Shown piece by piece: positions 1 through 9,044 of a stretch of 64,000 nucleotides of DNA. Both the position numbers and the translations under genes were made by a program. This stretch comes from Streptomyces mirabilis (lineage in GTDB: Bacteria; Actinomycetota; Actinomycetes; Streptomycetales; Streptomycetaceae): positions 5,270,001 to 5,334,000 of the forward strand of contig NZ_JBCJKP010000001.1 of assembly GCF_039503195.1 (NCBI RefSeq). The letters are read 5' to 3'. Numbering within the stretch: the stretch's first letter is position 1; the number at the start of each line of letters is the position of its first letter. Under the pieces are notes generated by a model. It was not told the DNA's origin. It ran no database searches and was given only the letters and a program-made list of their open reading frames with translations.

Positions 1-679
1 GCTCCAGAAGGACGCGGGCAGCGCGGCCCGGGTGCGCTGGCAGATGAACGGCTTCAACCGCTCGCCCGGCGCCACGGCCCAGCCGATGACGGCCCGCAAC
101 CTGATGGGCCAGATCGACGGCACCCGCAATCCGAAGCCGTCCGAGTCCGACTTCGACCGGCGCATCTTCGTGCCGGCCGCCGGCGACCCGGCCTGGATGG
201 CGAACGGCTCCTACGCCGTCGTACGCCGGATCCGGATGCTCCTCGACGACTGGGAGAAGCTGTCGGTCAAGGCCCAGGAGGACGTCGTGGGGCGGAGGAA
301 ATCCACCGGGGCGCCACTGACCGGTGGCACCGAGACGACCCCGATGAACCTCGACAAGACCGACGCCGACGGCAACCTGGTCGTCCCCCTCAACGCGCAC
401 GCCCGGATCACCCGGCCCGACCAGAACGGCGGCGCCGCGATGCTGCGCCGCCCGTTCTCCTTCCACGACGGCTTCGACCCGGACGGGGTGCCCGACGCGG
501 GCCTGCTCTTCGTCTGCTGGCAGGCGGATCCGCTGCGCGGTTTCGTCCCGGTGCAGCGCAAGCTCGACCGCGGCGACGCCCTGTCGACCTTCATCCGCCA
601 CGAGGCGAGCGGGCTGTTCGCGGTGCCGGGTGGTGCGGCGGAGGGAGAGTACGTGGGGCAACGGCTGCTGGAAGGGTGA
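1..679 (+). CDS. efeB: DyP-type peroxidase / deferrochelatase, 3' part
   Basis: The gene enters from the left edge; about 225 C-terminal residues are visible in the frame starting at base 2. It belongs to the dye-decolourising peroxidase family, EfeB branch, a haem protein usually exported by Tat that works with EfeUO in iron acquisition. The family motif GQIDGT (GxxDG, distal Asp) is present. NAHARI carries the likely proximal haem His, and MLRRPFSF carries the conserved Arg/aromatic pair. The Tat signal would lie outside the window, so export cannot be checked. pheA starts 34 bases after the stop and appears to have its own promoter. Confidence 0.9.
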   Translation, partial: LQKDAGSAARVRWQMNGFNRSPGATAQPMTARNLMGQIDGTRNPKPSESDFDRRIFVPAAGDPAWMANGSYAVVRRIRMLLDDWEKLSVKAQEDVVGRRKSTGAPLTGGTETTPMNLDKTDADGNLVVPLNAHARITRPDQNGGAAMLRRPFSFHDGFDPDGVPDAGLLFVCWQADPLRGFVPVQRKLDRGDALSTFIRHEASGLFAVPGGAAEGEYVGQRLLEG

Positions 680-700
680 TCCGCGGGGGACGGGGCCCAT

Positions 701-713
701 TAGGGTGACGGGT
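701..713 (+). promoter_or_regulatory. candidate leaderless promoter of pheA
   Basis: A TAGGGT hexamer at 701-706 lies 7 bases before the ATG and there is no Shine-Dalgarno sequence. This spacing places +1 at the start codon, as in leaderless Streptomyces mRNAs. The -35 is not obvious. Confidence 0.45.
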
Positions 714-1649
714 ATGTCGGCGACGCGCTACACCTATCTCGGCCCCGAGGGAACGTTCACCGAGGCCGCCCTCCGCACGCTCCCGGAAGCCGCGACACGG
801 GAGCTGGTGCCCATGGTGTCCGTGCCGGCCGCGCTCGACGCGGTGCGCGCGAGCGAAGCCGCGGGCGCCCTCGTCCCGATCGAGAACTCGGTCGAGGGCG
901 GTGTCACCGCCACCCTCGACGAGCTCGCCAAGGGCGAGCCGCTGATGATCTACCGCGAGGTCGTCCTGCCGATCGCCTTCGCCCTGCTGGTCAGGCCCGG
1001 CACGGCCCTGAAGGACATCAAGACGGTCACCGGCCACCCGGTCGCCCAGCCGCAGGTACGCAACTGGCTCGGCGCCCACCTGCCGAACACCGTGTGGGAG
1101 TCGGCGGCCTCGAACGCGGACGGTGCCCGGCTGGTCCAGGAGGGCCGGTACGACGCGGCCTTCGCGGGCGAGTTCGCGGCCACGACCTACGGGCTCGAGC
1201 CACTGGTCACCGAGATCCACGACGCGGCGAACGCCGAGACCCGCTTCGTGCTGGTCGGCCGTCCGGCCCGGCCCGCGGCCCCGACCGGCGCCGACAAGAC
1301 GTCCGTGGTCATCTGGCTCGGCGACGACCACCCGGGTGCGCTGCTCGAACTGCTCCAGGAGTTCGCGGTGCGCGGCGTCAACCTGATGCGGATCGAATCA
1401 CGGCCGACCGGCCAGGGCATCGGCAACTACTGCTTCTCGATGGACGCCGAGGGCCACATCACGGACCGCCGTGTGGGCGAGGCGCTGATGGGTCTCAAGC
1501 GCATCAGCCCCCAGGTGCGCTTCCTCGGGTCCTATCCGCGGGCCGGGGTCGCTCTGGAGGACGTACGGCCGCTGCGGCCCGGGACATCCGACAGCGCGTT
1601 CTCGGCGGCGTCGGACTGGCTGGCGCGCTGCCAGGACGGACGGTTCTAG
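714..1649 (+). CDS. pheA: prephenate dehydratase
   Basis: Cytosolic monofunctional prephenate dehydratase (311 aa), converting prephenate to phenylpyruvate in phenylalanine synthesis. The periplasmic-binding-like PDT domain covers about residues 4-185, with GPEGTFTEAA near residue 10 and the catalytic TRF motif near residue 178. A C-terminal ACT domain carries GALLELL (about 207) and ESRP (about 227), the phenylalanine-binding signatures of feedback control. There is no fused chorismate mutase. The ATG at 714 is chosen because family homology begins there and a -10-like hexamer lies 7 bases upstream; the longer open frame from 630 overlaps efeB and is not needed. Confidence 0.96.
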   Translation: MSATRYTYLGPEGTFTEAALRTLPEAATRELVPMVSVPAALDAVRASEAAGALVPIENSVEGGVTATLDELAKGEPLMIYREVVLPIAFALLVRPGTALKDIKTVTGHPVAQPQVRNWLGAHLPNTVWESAASNADGARLVQEGRYDAAFAGEFAATTYGLEPLVTEIHDAANAETRFVLVGRPARPAAPTGADKTSVVIWLGDDHPGALLELLQEFAVRGVNLMRIESRPTGQGIGNYCFSMDAEGHITDRRVGEALMGLKRISPQVRFLGSYPRAGVALEDVRPLRPGTSDSAFSAASDWLARCQDGRF

Positions 1650-2344
1650 GCCGGTTCCAGGCCAGAACCAGATCCGGAGTCAGAACCAGAGCCAGGCCGG
1701 ATCCAGGTCGGATCAGGCCCGTTCGGGTTCCCGCGTCGGGGGCTCGTCGGCGTGGGCTTTTCCACTGCCCTTCTCCGGATTCCATCAGTCCTACCTGCCG
1801 ATTTTCGTCATCCACAGACGTTATCCACAGGTGTGCTTCTCGACCTGGGGACAAGTCGACAAGGAAGCACTACATCATCGACAAATCGGCCTACAGGGCC
1901 CAAGTTCGTCCACAGCCCCGCACGTCACCCCTCGTCCACTCTTTTCCCTTGATCAATCCTTTGGGGCGAAGCATTTCCACTCGAACGTGGGTGTGCGGAT
2001 GGTTTGACCCGGGAATTCTTCGCCCCACATGCGGCTTTCGGAACGATCACCTCCGAAGTCCACAGATCTTCCGCACAGCCTGTGGATAACTCTGCGGGCG
2101 TGTGGATCCCTGTGGACAACCCCTTCTCAAGTACCGCTCTCCACAAGAGAATCCAGTCAACCCTCTGATTACCGTCTGCCCCGTTTCAGGGAGTACCGTC
2201 CCTTTTATTGACGCGGACCGGCACTCATGGGTGATCATTGGCGATCAAGGAATATCGATACGGCATTTCACTCATAACGTCACAGAAGTGACGGAGCGGA
2301 ATATCGAGTCGATGGCCGGAAGCGCGCACCGGTAGCCTTGAGGG
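1650..2344. other. pheA-serS intergenic region, no gene seen
   Basis: This 695-base gap is less GC-rich than its surroundings. Just after pheA (about 1650-1720) there is a degenerate direct repeat of CAGAACCAGA-like units. From 1808 to 2119 it holds a cluster of DnaA boxes (separate entry). The last 20 bases carry the candidate serS promoter: TAGCCT at 2333-2338, 6 bases before the GTG start. I see no convincing small ORF or terminator. Confidence 0.7.
1808..2119. promoter_or_regulatory. DnaA-box cluster (5 boxes)
   Basis: Five 9-mers fit the Streptomyces DnaA-box consensus (T/C)(T/C)(G/A/C)TCCACA. On plus they are TCATCCACA 1808-1816, TTATCCACA 1821-1829 and TCGTCCACA 1906-1914. On minus they are TTATCCACA 2081-2089 and the optimal TTGTCCACA 2111-2119. 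The boxes face one another, three forward then two reverse. There is no AT-rich unwinding element or dnaN/dnaA gene, so this is not oriC. A DnaA-titration or regulatory cluster is inferred. Confidence 0.7.
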
Positions 2345-3622
2345 GTGATTGACCTTCGCCTGCTCCGTGAGGACCCCGACCGTGTTCGCGCCTCCCAGCG
2401 CGCCCGTGGAGAGGACGTCGCCCTCGTCGACTCCCTCCTCTCCGCCGACGAGCGGCGCAGGTCGTCCGGCGTCCGCTTCGACGAACTCCGATCCGAGCAG
2501 AAGTCGCTCGGAAAGCTGATCCCCAAGGCGTCCGGCGACGAAAAGGCCGAGCTGCTGAAGAAGGCCGGGGAGCTCGCCGCCGCCGTCAAGACCGCCGACG
2601 CCGAACAGCACGAGGCGGACGAGGAGACCAAGCGTCTGCTCCTCCAGCTCGGCAACCTGGTCCACCCGGACGTCCCGGTCGGCGGCGAGGAGGACTTCGT
2701 CGTCCTGGAGACGCACGGCACGATCCGCGACTTCGGCGCCGAGGGCTTCGAGCCCAAGGACCACCTGGAGCTCGGCGAGGCGCTCGGCGCCATCGACGTC
2801 GAGCGGGGCGCCAAGGTCTCCGGCTCGCGCTTCTACTACCTCACGGGTGTCGGCGCGCTCCTGGAGCTCGCCCTCGTCAACGCGGCGATCGCGCAGGCCA
2901 CCGAGGCCGGCTTCACCCCGATGCTGACCCCGGCCCTCGTCCGCCCGCGCGCCATGGAGGGCACCGGCTTCCTCGGCCAGGCCGCGGAGAACGTGTACCA
3001 CCTGGAGAAGGACGACTACTACCTGGTCGGCACCTCCGAGGTCCCCCTCGCGGCTTACCACATGGACGAGATCCTCGACGCCGACCAGCTGCCGCTGCGC
3101 TACGCCGGCTTCTCGCCGTGCTTCCGCCGCGAGGCCGGCACCTACGGCAAGGACACCCGCGGCATCTTCCGTGTGCACCAGTTCGACAAGGTCGAGATGT
3201 TCTCCTACGTCGACCCCGCGGACGCTGAGAACGAGCACAAGCGTCTCCTGGACTGGGAGAAGCAGTGGCTGACCGGCCTCGAGCTGCCCTTCCAGGTCAT
3301 CGACGTGGCCTCGGGCGACCTCGGTGCCTCCGCGTCCCGCAAGTTCGACTGCGAGGCGTGGATCCCGACCCAGGGCAAGTACCGCGAGCTGACCTCGGCC
3401 TCGAACTGTGACGGCTTCCAGGCCCGCCGCCTGTCCGTGCGCATGCGCGACGGCAAGAAGGTCCAGCCGCTCGCCACGCTGAACGGCACGCTGTGCGCCG
3501 TCCCGCGCACGATCGTGGCGATCCTGGAGAACCACCAGCTGGCCGACGGCTCCGTGCGGGTGCCCGAGGTGCTGCGTCCGTACCTGGGCGGACGTGAGGT
3601 TCTGGAGCCGATCTCCAAGTGA
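2345..3622 (+). CDS. serS: seryl-tRNA synthetase
   Basis: Class II aminoacyl-tRNA synthetase (425 aa, normal length) charging tRNA-Ser. The N-terminal arm (about residues 1-110) is the charged helical coiled coil that contacts the long variable arm of tRNA-Ser. Motif 2 (FRREAGTYG) lies near residue 260 and motif 3 ([10 protein letters not shown]) near 380. The GTG start at 2345 has no Shine-Dalgarno but has TAGCCT 6 bases upstream, suggesting a leaderless transcript. The stop overlaps the next gene's start (GTGA), so the HAD phosphatase is translationally coupled. A tRNA-Ser gene lies 0.9 kb downstream on the other strand. Confidence 0.98.
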   Translation: MIDLRLLREDPDRVRASQRARGEDVALVDSLLSADERRRSSGVRFDELRSEQKSLGKLIPKASGDEKAELLKKAGELAAAVKTADAEQHEADEETKRLLLQLGNLVHPDVPVGGEEDFVVLETHGTIRDFGAEGFEPKDHLELGEALGAIDVERGAKVSGSRFYYLTGVGALLELALVNAAIAQATEAGFTPMLTPALVRPRAMEGTGFLGQAAENVYHLEKDDYYLVGTSEVPLAAYHMDEILDADQLPLRYAGFSPCFRREAGTYGKDTRGIFRVHQFDKVEMFSYVDPADAENEHKRLLDWEKQWLTGLELPFQVIDVASGDLGASASRKFDCEAWIPTQGKYRELTSASNCDGFQARRLSVRMRDGKKVQPLATLNGTLCAVPRTIVAILENHQLADGSVRVPEVLRPYLGGREVLEPISK

Positions 3623-4461
3623 CCGCCGCCGCCGGTCCGACCGGATCCACGGGTCCGACCGGATCGTTCCCCTACGAGCTCATCGCGACCGATCTCGACG
3701 GCACGCTGCTGCGTTCCGACGAGACGGTCTCGGAGCGCACGCGTGAGGCACTCGCCGCGGTGACCGCGGCGGGCGCCGCGCACATCGTCGTCACCGGGCG
3801 CGCGGTGCCCTGGACCCGGCACATCCTCGACGACCTCGGCTACGAGGGTCTCGCGGTGTGCGGCCAGGGCGCGCAGGTGTACGACGCGGGGGAGCACCGG
3901 CTGCTCACCTCGGTGACGCTGGACCGGCAGCTGGCCGGGCTCGCGCTCGCCAAGATCGAGGCGGAGGTCGGCCCGCTGCTGCTGGCCGCGAGCCGTGACG
4001 GGCTCGACGGCGAGGTGCTGGTCGGCCCCGGCTACCGCAGGCAGGACGGCTCGCTCCCGGTCGTCGCGATCAGGGACGCGACGGACCTCTGGTCGGCCCC
4101 TCTGAACAAGGTGTACGTGCAGCACCCCACGCTCTCCGACGAGGAACTGGCCGCGGTGGCCGCCGAGGTCGCGGGCGGCCTGGTCGGCGTCACCATGGCG
4201 GGCGCGGGGATAGTGGAGATCCTCCCCCTCGGCCTCTCCAAGGCCACGGGGCTGTCCCTCGCCGCCCGCCGGCTCGGTGTGAAGGCCGCGGCCACGATCG
4301 CCTTCGGTGACATGCCCAACGACATCCCGATGTTCGCCTGGGCGGCCCACAGCGTGGCCATGGCGAACGCCCACGACGAGCTCAGGGCTGTCGCGGACGA
4401 GGTGACGTCCTCGAACGAGGAGGACGGCATCGCGGTGGTGCTGGAGCGGATGCTGGGTTAG
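3619..4461 (+). CDS. HAD-superfamily hydrolase (Cof-type, subclass IIB)
   Basis: A 280-aa haloacid-dehalogenase-fold phosphatase, probably acting on sugar phosphates or nucleotides; substrate unknown. Motif I DLDGT is at about residue 25 (nucleophile Asp), motif II is VVTGR, the motif III Lys is in LSKATG, and motif IV is GDMPND near residue 229. The large C2-type cap between motifs II and III is typical of the Cof/YidA group. The GTG start overlaps the serS stop by 4 bases, indicating one operon. The N-terminus has a short Gly/Pro/Thr repeat ([10 protein letters not shown]). A second gene of the same family lies at 13713. Confidence 0.9.
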   Translation: MTAAAGPTGSTGPTGSFPYELIATDLDGTLLRSDETVSERTREALAAVTAAGAAHIVVTGRAVPWTRHILDDLGYEGLAVCGQGAQVYDAGEHRLLTSVTLDRQLAGLALAKIEAEVGPLLLAASRDGLDGEVLVGPGYRRQDGSLPVVAIRDATDLWSAPLNKVYVQHPTLSDEELAAVAAEVAGGLVGVTMAGAGIVEILPLGLSKATGLSLAARRLGVKAAATIAFGDMPNDIPMFAWAAHSVAMANAHDELRAVADEVTSSNEEDGIAVVLERMLG

Positions 4462-4539
4462 CGGGTGAAGGGCACGGCCTGCGGCGCCGTATGCCCTGTC
4501 GGGCCCCGCACTCTGCCGAGTGCCTGTGACAACGTCTTG

Positions 4540-4624
<85 letters not shown>

Positions 4625-4907
4625 GGGTGGGCGGCCCGCGCGGCGTACGCGCGCTCGAAGCGGCCGCCCCGGGCAGCCCCCCGTGCGGGCGGGCTCCACG
4701 GAGGGGTAACTACTCCTGAGCCTGCCGCGGGCTGCCCTGTAGGGAGCTCGACGAACTGCTACTCATGGGCATCGTCGCGCTCCTCTCCCAGAAAGTGGCG
4801 CCGACTCGATGCGGCGACGTGGACATAACTACTGTGCCCGTACGCCGACTTGGGCGCCACTGAATAAAGCCGCCCCTCAAAGGGGGTCACCGACGGCCCA
4901 AAGAGGG

Positions 4908-5141
4908 TTACCGGCGGCGCCACCTGCGCCGACGTGCCTTGCTGAAGAACCACCCCGCGGGCGGCTCGTCGGAGCGCCAGGGCTGCGGGTCGGGTCCCCC
5001 CTCGCGCCAGCGGGCGGCGAGCATACGGGCGCGGGCGGACGGCTCGGTCGTCTCCGCCGACTGTATGAAGCTCTCGTCAAGTACGAGGCCGTCCCAGACG
5101 TCCTCGGTCTCCCTCTGTCCCTCACCTTGCGGTTCCGCCAT
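4908..5141 (-). CDS. small conserved hypothetical protein (77 aa)
   Basis: No function recognised. I chose the ATG at 5141 because AGGAGG lies 7 bases upstream, a strong ribosome binding site; the longer open frame to 5252 lacks one. The protein is acidic at the start (GEGQRETEDVWDGLVLDE) and ends in a Lys/Arg-rich tail (FSKARRRRWRRR). There is no membrane segment or signal peptide. A motif WRSDEPPAGWFF near the C-terminus looks conserved-domain-like and, from memory, similar short proteins are widespread in Streptomyces. It lies between the ABC operon terminator and the tRNA-Ser gene and is probably a separate unit. Confidence 0.75.
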   Translation of the reverse strand: MAEPQGEGQRETEDVWDGLVLDESFIQSAETTEPSARARMLAARWREGGPDPQPWRSDEPPAGWFFSKARRRRWRRR

Positions 5142-5210
5142 CCCCGTTCCTCCTAGCCGCGCGTCCCTCTGCCCAGTGTGCCGGGACAGAGGTGAAGCCA
5201 CTGTCAAGAA

Positions 5211-5239
5211 AAGGGGGCGCCACGCGCGCGTGCGTGGCG
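5211..5239 (-). terminator. intrinsic terminator of the ABC exporter operon
   Basis: Arms CGCCACGC (5218-5225) and GCGTGGCG (5232-5239) pair perfectly around a 6-base loop. On the minus strand the stem is followed by CCCCCTTTT, a U-tract. It lies 32 bases beyond the last permease stop. Confidence 0.7.
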
Positions 5240-5270
5240 ACAACCGGCACACGCGCGTGGAACCCCCGGC

Positions 5271-5990
5271 TCACTCCTCGCCGGCCAGCGTCAGCGACCG
5301 CAACCGCTGCCCGGCGTACCAGGTGGCGAGCACGGTGACCACCACCAGGAGCACCGTCGCGGTGGGCAGGCCCACGTCCGAGGTGACGAGGTCGCCGCCG
5401 GTGACCTTGTGGCCCACGGCGAGCGCCCACTGCTGGACGCTGAGCGTGCGCGCGCCGGACACCAGCGACCCGAACAGGGCCTCCCAGACCAGCGCGTAGA
5501 CGAGCCCGAACACCACCGCGTGCCGGGTGACCGTCCCGAGCAGCAGGAACAGCGCGGCGTACGCGATCGAGGCGACCAGTGCCGCCACGGTGTAGGCGAC
5601 GGCGACCTGCTGGCCGTTGCCGTTCAGGATCATGCCCGCGATGAACGTCGGCAGGGCGGAGAACGCCATGGTGACGGCGATCGCGACGATCAGCTTGGTG
5701 AAGATGATCGTCGGCCGCTTCAGGGGCTTGGCCAGCAGATACACCACCGAGCCGTCGTCGATCTCGGGGCCGATCGCGCCGGTGCCGGCGATGACGCCGA
5801 TGATCGGCACCATCGTGGCGAGCGCGAAACCGCCGAGCAGGTCCGATGCCACCTGGTCATCGGCTCCGGCGAAGCTGCGTACGGCCGCGGAGATCACGAT
5901 GAGCAGGACGGGCAGCGCACACAGGATGAGGGCCCGGCGGCGGCCGAGCAGGGCTCGATAGGTGAGCCGGGCGACTGTGGGGTCGTACAT
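5271..5990 (-). CDS. ABC-2 type exporter permease
   Basis: A 239-aa integral membrane protein with about six hydrophobic segments, starting around residues 20-38 and including VALVASIAYAALFLLLGT and ATVLLVVVTVLATWYAG. ABC-2 permeases pair with an ATPase to export drugs, lipids or polysaccharides; the substrate is unknown. The conserved cytoplasmic EIDDGSVVYLLAKPLKR motif is characteristic of the NosY/bacitracin-type permeases. It is the last gene of a four-gene operon and starts 9 bases after the preceding ATPase stops. The terminator at 5211-5239 follows it. Confidence 0.9.
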   Translation of the reverse strand: MYDPTVARLTYRALLGRRRALILCALPVLLIVISAAVRSFAGADDQVASDLLGGFALATMVPIIGVIAGTGAIGPEIDDGSVVYLLAKPLKRPTIIFTKLIVAIAVTMAFSALPTFIAGMILNGNGQQVAVAYTVAALVASIAYAALFLLLGTVTRHAVVFGLVYALVWEALFGSLVSGARTLSVQQWALAVGHKVTGGDLVTSDVGLPTATVLLVVVTVLATWYAGQRLRSLTLAGEE

Positions 5991-5999
5991 CTTGGCCTC

Positions 6000-6911
6000 C
6001 TACGCCGCGACGAGATACGAGAAGACGGACTCGAGGGACTCGTCGGACGGCGAGACCGTGAGCAGCCGGATGCCGTGCTCGCGCGCGACGCGCGGCAGCA
6101 GCGCCGTGAACCGGCCGAAGTCGACCGCCTGGATGCGCAACGCGCCCTCGGCCAGGTCCACTTCGATGCCGGACGTCGACGGATCGGCGATCAGCGCGGC
6201 GGCCAGTACCCGGTCGTCGCTGGAGCGCACCAGATAGCGGTGCGGACGGTCGGTCATCAGGCGCCGGATGCGGCGGAAATCGCCGCTGGCCGCGTGCCGT
6301 CCGGCGACGATCACCTCGATGTGGGCGGCGAGCTGTTCGACCTCTTCGAGGATGTGGGACGAGAACAGCACCGTGCGGCCCTCGTCGCCCATGCGGCGCA
6401 GCAGGTCCATGAGCTGCATGCGCTGGCGCGGGTCCATGCCGTTGAAGGGCTCGTCGAGCAGCAGCAGGGAGGGGTCGTGGACGAGCGCGGAGGCCATCTT
6501 CACGCGCTGCCGCATGCCCTTGGAGTACGTCGAGATCTTGCGGTCCTGCGCGTACTCCATCTCGACCGTGGCGAGCGCCCGCTGGGCGGCCTTCGCTCCG
6601 AGGCCGTGCAACTCGGCGTTGGCGACGACGAATTCCTGGCCCGTGAGGAAGTCGTACATCGCCTCGCGCTCCGGGACGATGCCGATGTGCTTGTAGATCT
6701 GTTCGTTGCGCCAGACCTGCCGGCCGTCGAGGGTGACGGTGCCGGTGGAGGGGGCGAGGAAACCGCCCATCATGTTGATGAGAGTGGACTTCCCGGCGCC
6801 GTTCGGGCCGAGCAGGCCGGTGACGCCGGGGCCGATCGTCATCGTGATGTCGTTGACCGCCACCACGTTGCCGAACCAGCGCGAGACATGGTCGATGTTG
6901 AGCGTGGTCAC
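6000..6911 (-). CDS. ABC transporter ATP-binding protein
   Basis: A 303-aa cytosolic ATPase driving the neighbouring permeases. It has Walker A GPNGAGKST near residue 38, the signature YSKGMRQR, Walker B LLLLDEPF and the switch His in SSHILEE. The roughly 90 residues after the nucleotide-binding domain are typical of ABC-2 exporter ATPases. The GTG start at 6911 overlaps the upstream permease stop by 4 bases (GTGA), implying translational coupling. Longer open frames running back to 7616 only shadow the permease. Confidence 0.93.
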   Translation of the reverse strand: MTTLNIDHVSRWFGNVVAVNDITMTIGPGVTGLLGPNGAGKSTLINMMGGFLAPSTGTVTLDGRQVWRNEQIYKHIGIVPEREAMYDFLTGQEFVVANAELHGLGAKAAQRALATVEMEYAQDRKISTYSKGMRQRVKMASALVHDPSLLLLDEPFNGMDPRQRMQLMDLLRRMGDEGRTVLFSSHILEEVEQLAAHIEVIVAGRHAASGDFRRIRRLMTDRPHRYLVRSSDDRVLAAALIADPSTSGIEVDLAEGALRIQAVDFGRFTALLPRVAREHGIRLLTVSPSDESLESVFSYLVAA

Positions 6912-7813
6912 AGCCCGACCTTTCGGTAGCGGCGCATCAGGAGGCCGTAGGAGCCCGCGATGAGCCCGAGGACGACGACGAGGTAGACGACTCCCTGCCC
7001 GGTCGAAGGGCCCTGCCCTCCGGGGAAGGCGGAGGTGGCGCCGAGGAAGGCCGTCTGCACCCCGTCGATGAGCGTGATGGGAGAGAAGAGGCCGAGCCAG
7101 GGCACGGCCGAGGAGCTGGACTGCTCGAAGGCGATGGCCTGGACGGTCGACACGGCTCCGTAGGAGATGGTCAGCGCCGCGATGACGGCCGCGATGCCGA
7201 AGCCGCGGCGCGGGGTGACCGACGAGATGACCAGGCCGATCCCGGCGAAGAGAAGCGACAGCAGCGCCACGGAGACCAGCCCCTGCCCGAAGCCCTTCGT
7301 CTGGTCGACGAAGTCGAGCTTCGCCAGAAGCGCCCCTACGTAGAGCACGATCAGCGGCGCGGCCGTCAGGACGAACAGCGCCGAGGCCAGCGCCGCGTAC
7401 TTGGCGCGTACGTAGTCGACGGTCTCGATGGGGCGTGAGAAGTACAGCGGCACGGTCTTGAAGCGCAGGTCGCGCGAGACGGACTGCGGTCCCTGGGAGG
7501 CGACGTACAGGCCGATGACGGCCTGCATGATGACCGCGTAGCGCGTGTAGTCGACCGGCAGGGCCTTCGCCTTGGTGGCGACCGCGACGGCCACCATGAT
7601 GAGTGCGGGGACGCACATCACCACGAAGAGCAGCATCGGCAGCACCTTGGACTTGACCGAGCGGCCCAGGCCGTAGGAGCCGCGCAGGGACTGCGAGTAC
7701 AGCGAGCGGCGTGCGTAGGCGCGGCCCAGGCGCGGGCCGTCGTAGTGGCGGTAGCCGATGTCGTGGATCCGGGTCTGCTCACCGCGGGGGGTGAGGGACT
7801 GCTCAACTGCCAT
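6908..7813 (-). CDS. ABC-2 type exporter permease
   Basis: A 301-aa membrane protein with about six transmembrane segments after a soluble N-terminus of about 60 residues (IHDIGYRHYDGPRLGR). It shares the ABC-2 cytoplasmic motif SRDLRFKTVPLYFSRPIE with the last permease of this operon, though they are otherwise dissimilar; this suggests a heteromeric exporter or two paired ATPase-permease units. Its ATG at 7813 lies upstream of the preceding ATPase stop, an 11-base overlap. Substrate unknown. Confidence 0.9.
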   Translation of the reverse strand: MAVEQSLTPRGEQTRIHDIGYRHYDGPRLGRAYARRSLYSQSLRGSYGLGRSVKSKVLPMLLFVVMCVPALIMVAVAVATKAKALPVDYTRYAVIMQAVIGLYVASQGPQSVSRDLRFKTVPLYFSRPIETVDYVRAKYAALASALFVLTAAPLIVLYVGALLAKLDFVDQTKGFGQGLVSVALLSLLFAGIGLVISSVTPRRGFGIAAVIAALTISYGAVSTVQAIAFEQSSSSAVPWLGLFSPITLIDGVQTAFLGATSAFPGGQGPSTGQGVVYLVVVLGLIAGSYGLLMRRYRKVGL

Positions 7814-8792
7814 GGCCCACTGCCTCCTTCCGTACGCCCTGCACGTCCGTCCCGTCCGTCTGTTCCTGGCGGAAGACCTCCGCGATGTGGTGGCGGCGCT
7901 GCTCCATGCGGATCAGGCCGAGGCCGAGGTCGGCGACGACGTCGCGGACGAGGTCGTAGGTCTCCTCGCCCTCGGCGGTCAGCAGCAGGATGTGGCCGGC
8001 GCCCGGCAGCCCGCTGCCGTCGTGGGTCTCGACGCCGCGCGCGTGGAGCGCCTCGCGGACCGCGCTGGTGCCGTCCGGGTGCTCGTCGGTGTCGGTGACC
8101 TCGATGGCGAGGGTCGTCGTGGTCTGGGTGAAGTCCGTGGTGGAGCTGGACCGCAGCAGCTTGCCGCCGTCGACGACCACGACGTGGTCGCAGGTGCGCT
8201 CCAGCTCGCCCAGCAGGTGCGAGGTGACCAGGACCGAGATCCCGAACTCGGTGTGGATACGACGGATCAGGCCGAGCATCTCGTCGCGGCCGACCGGGTC
8301 GAGGCCGTTGGTCGGCTCGTCGAGGAAGACCAGCTGGGGGTCGTGGACGAGGGCCTGCGCGAGCTTGACGCGCTGCTTCATGCCCGTCGAGTAGCCACCG
8401 ATGGGACGGTAGCGCTCCTCGTACAGTCCGACGTGGCGCAGGGTGTCCGCGGTGCGCTCGCGGGCCGCGGCCGGCGGGAGCCCGGACATGCGCGCCATGT
8501 GAACGACGAACTCGGTGGCCGAGACGTCGGGGGGCAGGCAGTCGTGCTCGGGCATGTACCCGACCCGCTCGCGGATGGCGCCGCCTTGGGTGGCGACGTC
8601 GAGTCCGAGGACTTCGGCGCGGCCCTCGGTGGCGGGGGAGAGACCCAGCAGGATCTTGATCAGTGTGGACTTGCCGGCTCCGTTGGCTCCGACGAGTCCG
8701 GTCACACCGGGTCCGACGTCCACGGAGAGCCGGTCAAGAGCGGTCACCCGTGGGTACCGCTTGCTCAGGCTTTCGGTCGCGATCACAGTCAC
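7803..8792 (-). CDS. ABC transporter ATP-binding protein
   Basis: First gene of the four-gene exporter operon (329 aa). It has Walker A GANGAGKST, signature YSTGMKQR, Walker B LVFLDEPT, and the D loop and His switch in VTSHLLGE. I start at GTG 8792 (VTVIATE); another GTG at 8786 is possible and neither has a strong Shine-Dalgarno. The much longer open frame back to 11105 crosses the divergent promoter and other genes and is spurious. The promoter lies in the 250-base divergent region that also holds DnaA boxes. Confidence 0.92.
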   Translation of the reverse strand: MTVIATESLSKRYPRVTALDRLSVDVGPGVTGLVGANGAGKSTLIKILLGLSPATEGRAEVLGLDVATQGGAIRERVGYMPEHDCLPPDVSATEFVVHMARMSGLPPAAARERTADTLRHVGLYEERYRPIGGYSTGMKQRVKLAQALVHDPQLVFLDEPTNGLDPVGRDEMLGLIRRIHTEFGISVLVTSHLLGELERTCDHVVVVDGGKLLRSSSTTDFTQTTTTLAIEVTDTDEHPDGTSAVREALHARGVETHDGSGLPGAGHILLLTAEGEETYDLVRDVVADLGLGLIRMEQRRHHIAEVFRQEQTDGTDVQGVRKEAVGHGS

Positions 8793-9044
8793 GTTGTCGA
8801 ACGTAGTGGCGCACACCACACCGGTCGTCAACCCACGGAGCTGTATCCGCGTCCGACTCCAGTCGTACGGGCCCGTAGGGGTCCCCCTGAAGTCGAACAA
8901 GCGGCGGGGGTTTGTCCACATCGGACCGGTTGTCCACGGGTGCCGAGCAAGTCTATTGACGCAGCCTCTAACAACTGTCACATTCGCCAGTGTCACGTTA
9001 CGGACACGTACCGTGCGGCGCTGGACGAAGGAGAAGTGACTCTC
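8793..9044. promoter_or_regulatory. divergent promoter region with DnaA boxes
   Basis: The region separates the ABC operon (minus) from the hydrolase-SDR gene (plus). It contains an optimal DnaA box TTGTCCACA at 8912-8920 and a near match TTGTCCACG at 8930-8938, both on plus and 18 bases apart. A repeated TGTCAC motif (about 8976 and 8992) precedes the plus-strand gene. No clear -35/-10 pair was identified. Confidence 0.5.

Noticed and set aside
4765..4863. 32-codon ORF (MGIVALLSQKVAP ...) between the small hypothetical gene and tRNA-Ser
   Set aside because: No ribosome binding site or recognisable family; too short to support without transcript or conservation data.
7758..9044. N-terminal extension of the hydrolase-SDR open frame
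   Set aside because: It is antisense to the ABC ATPase and crosses the divergent promoter; a ribosome site and family similarity start only at 9045.
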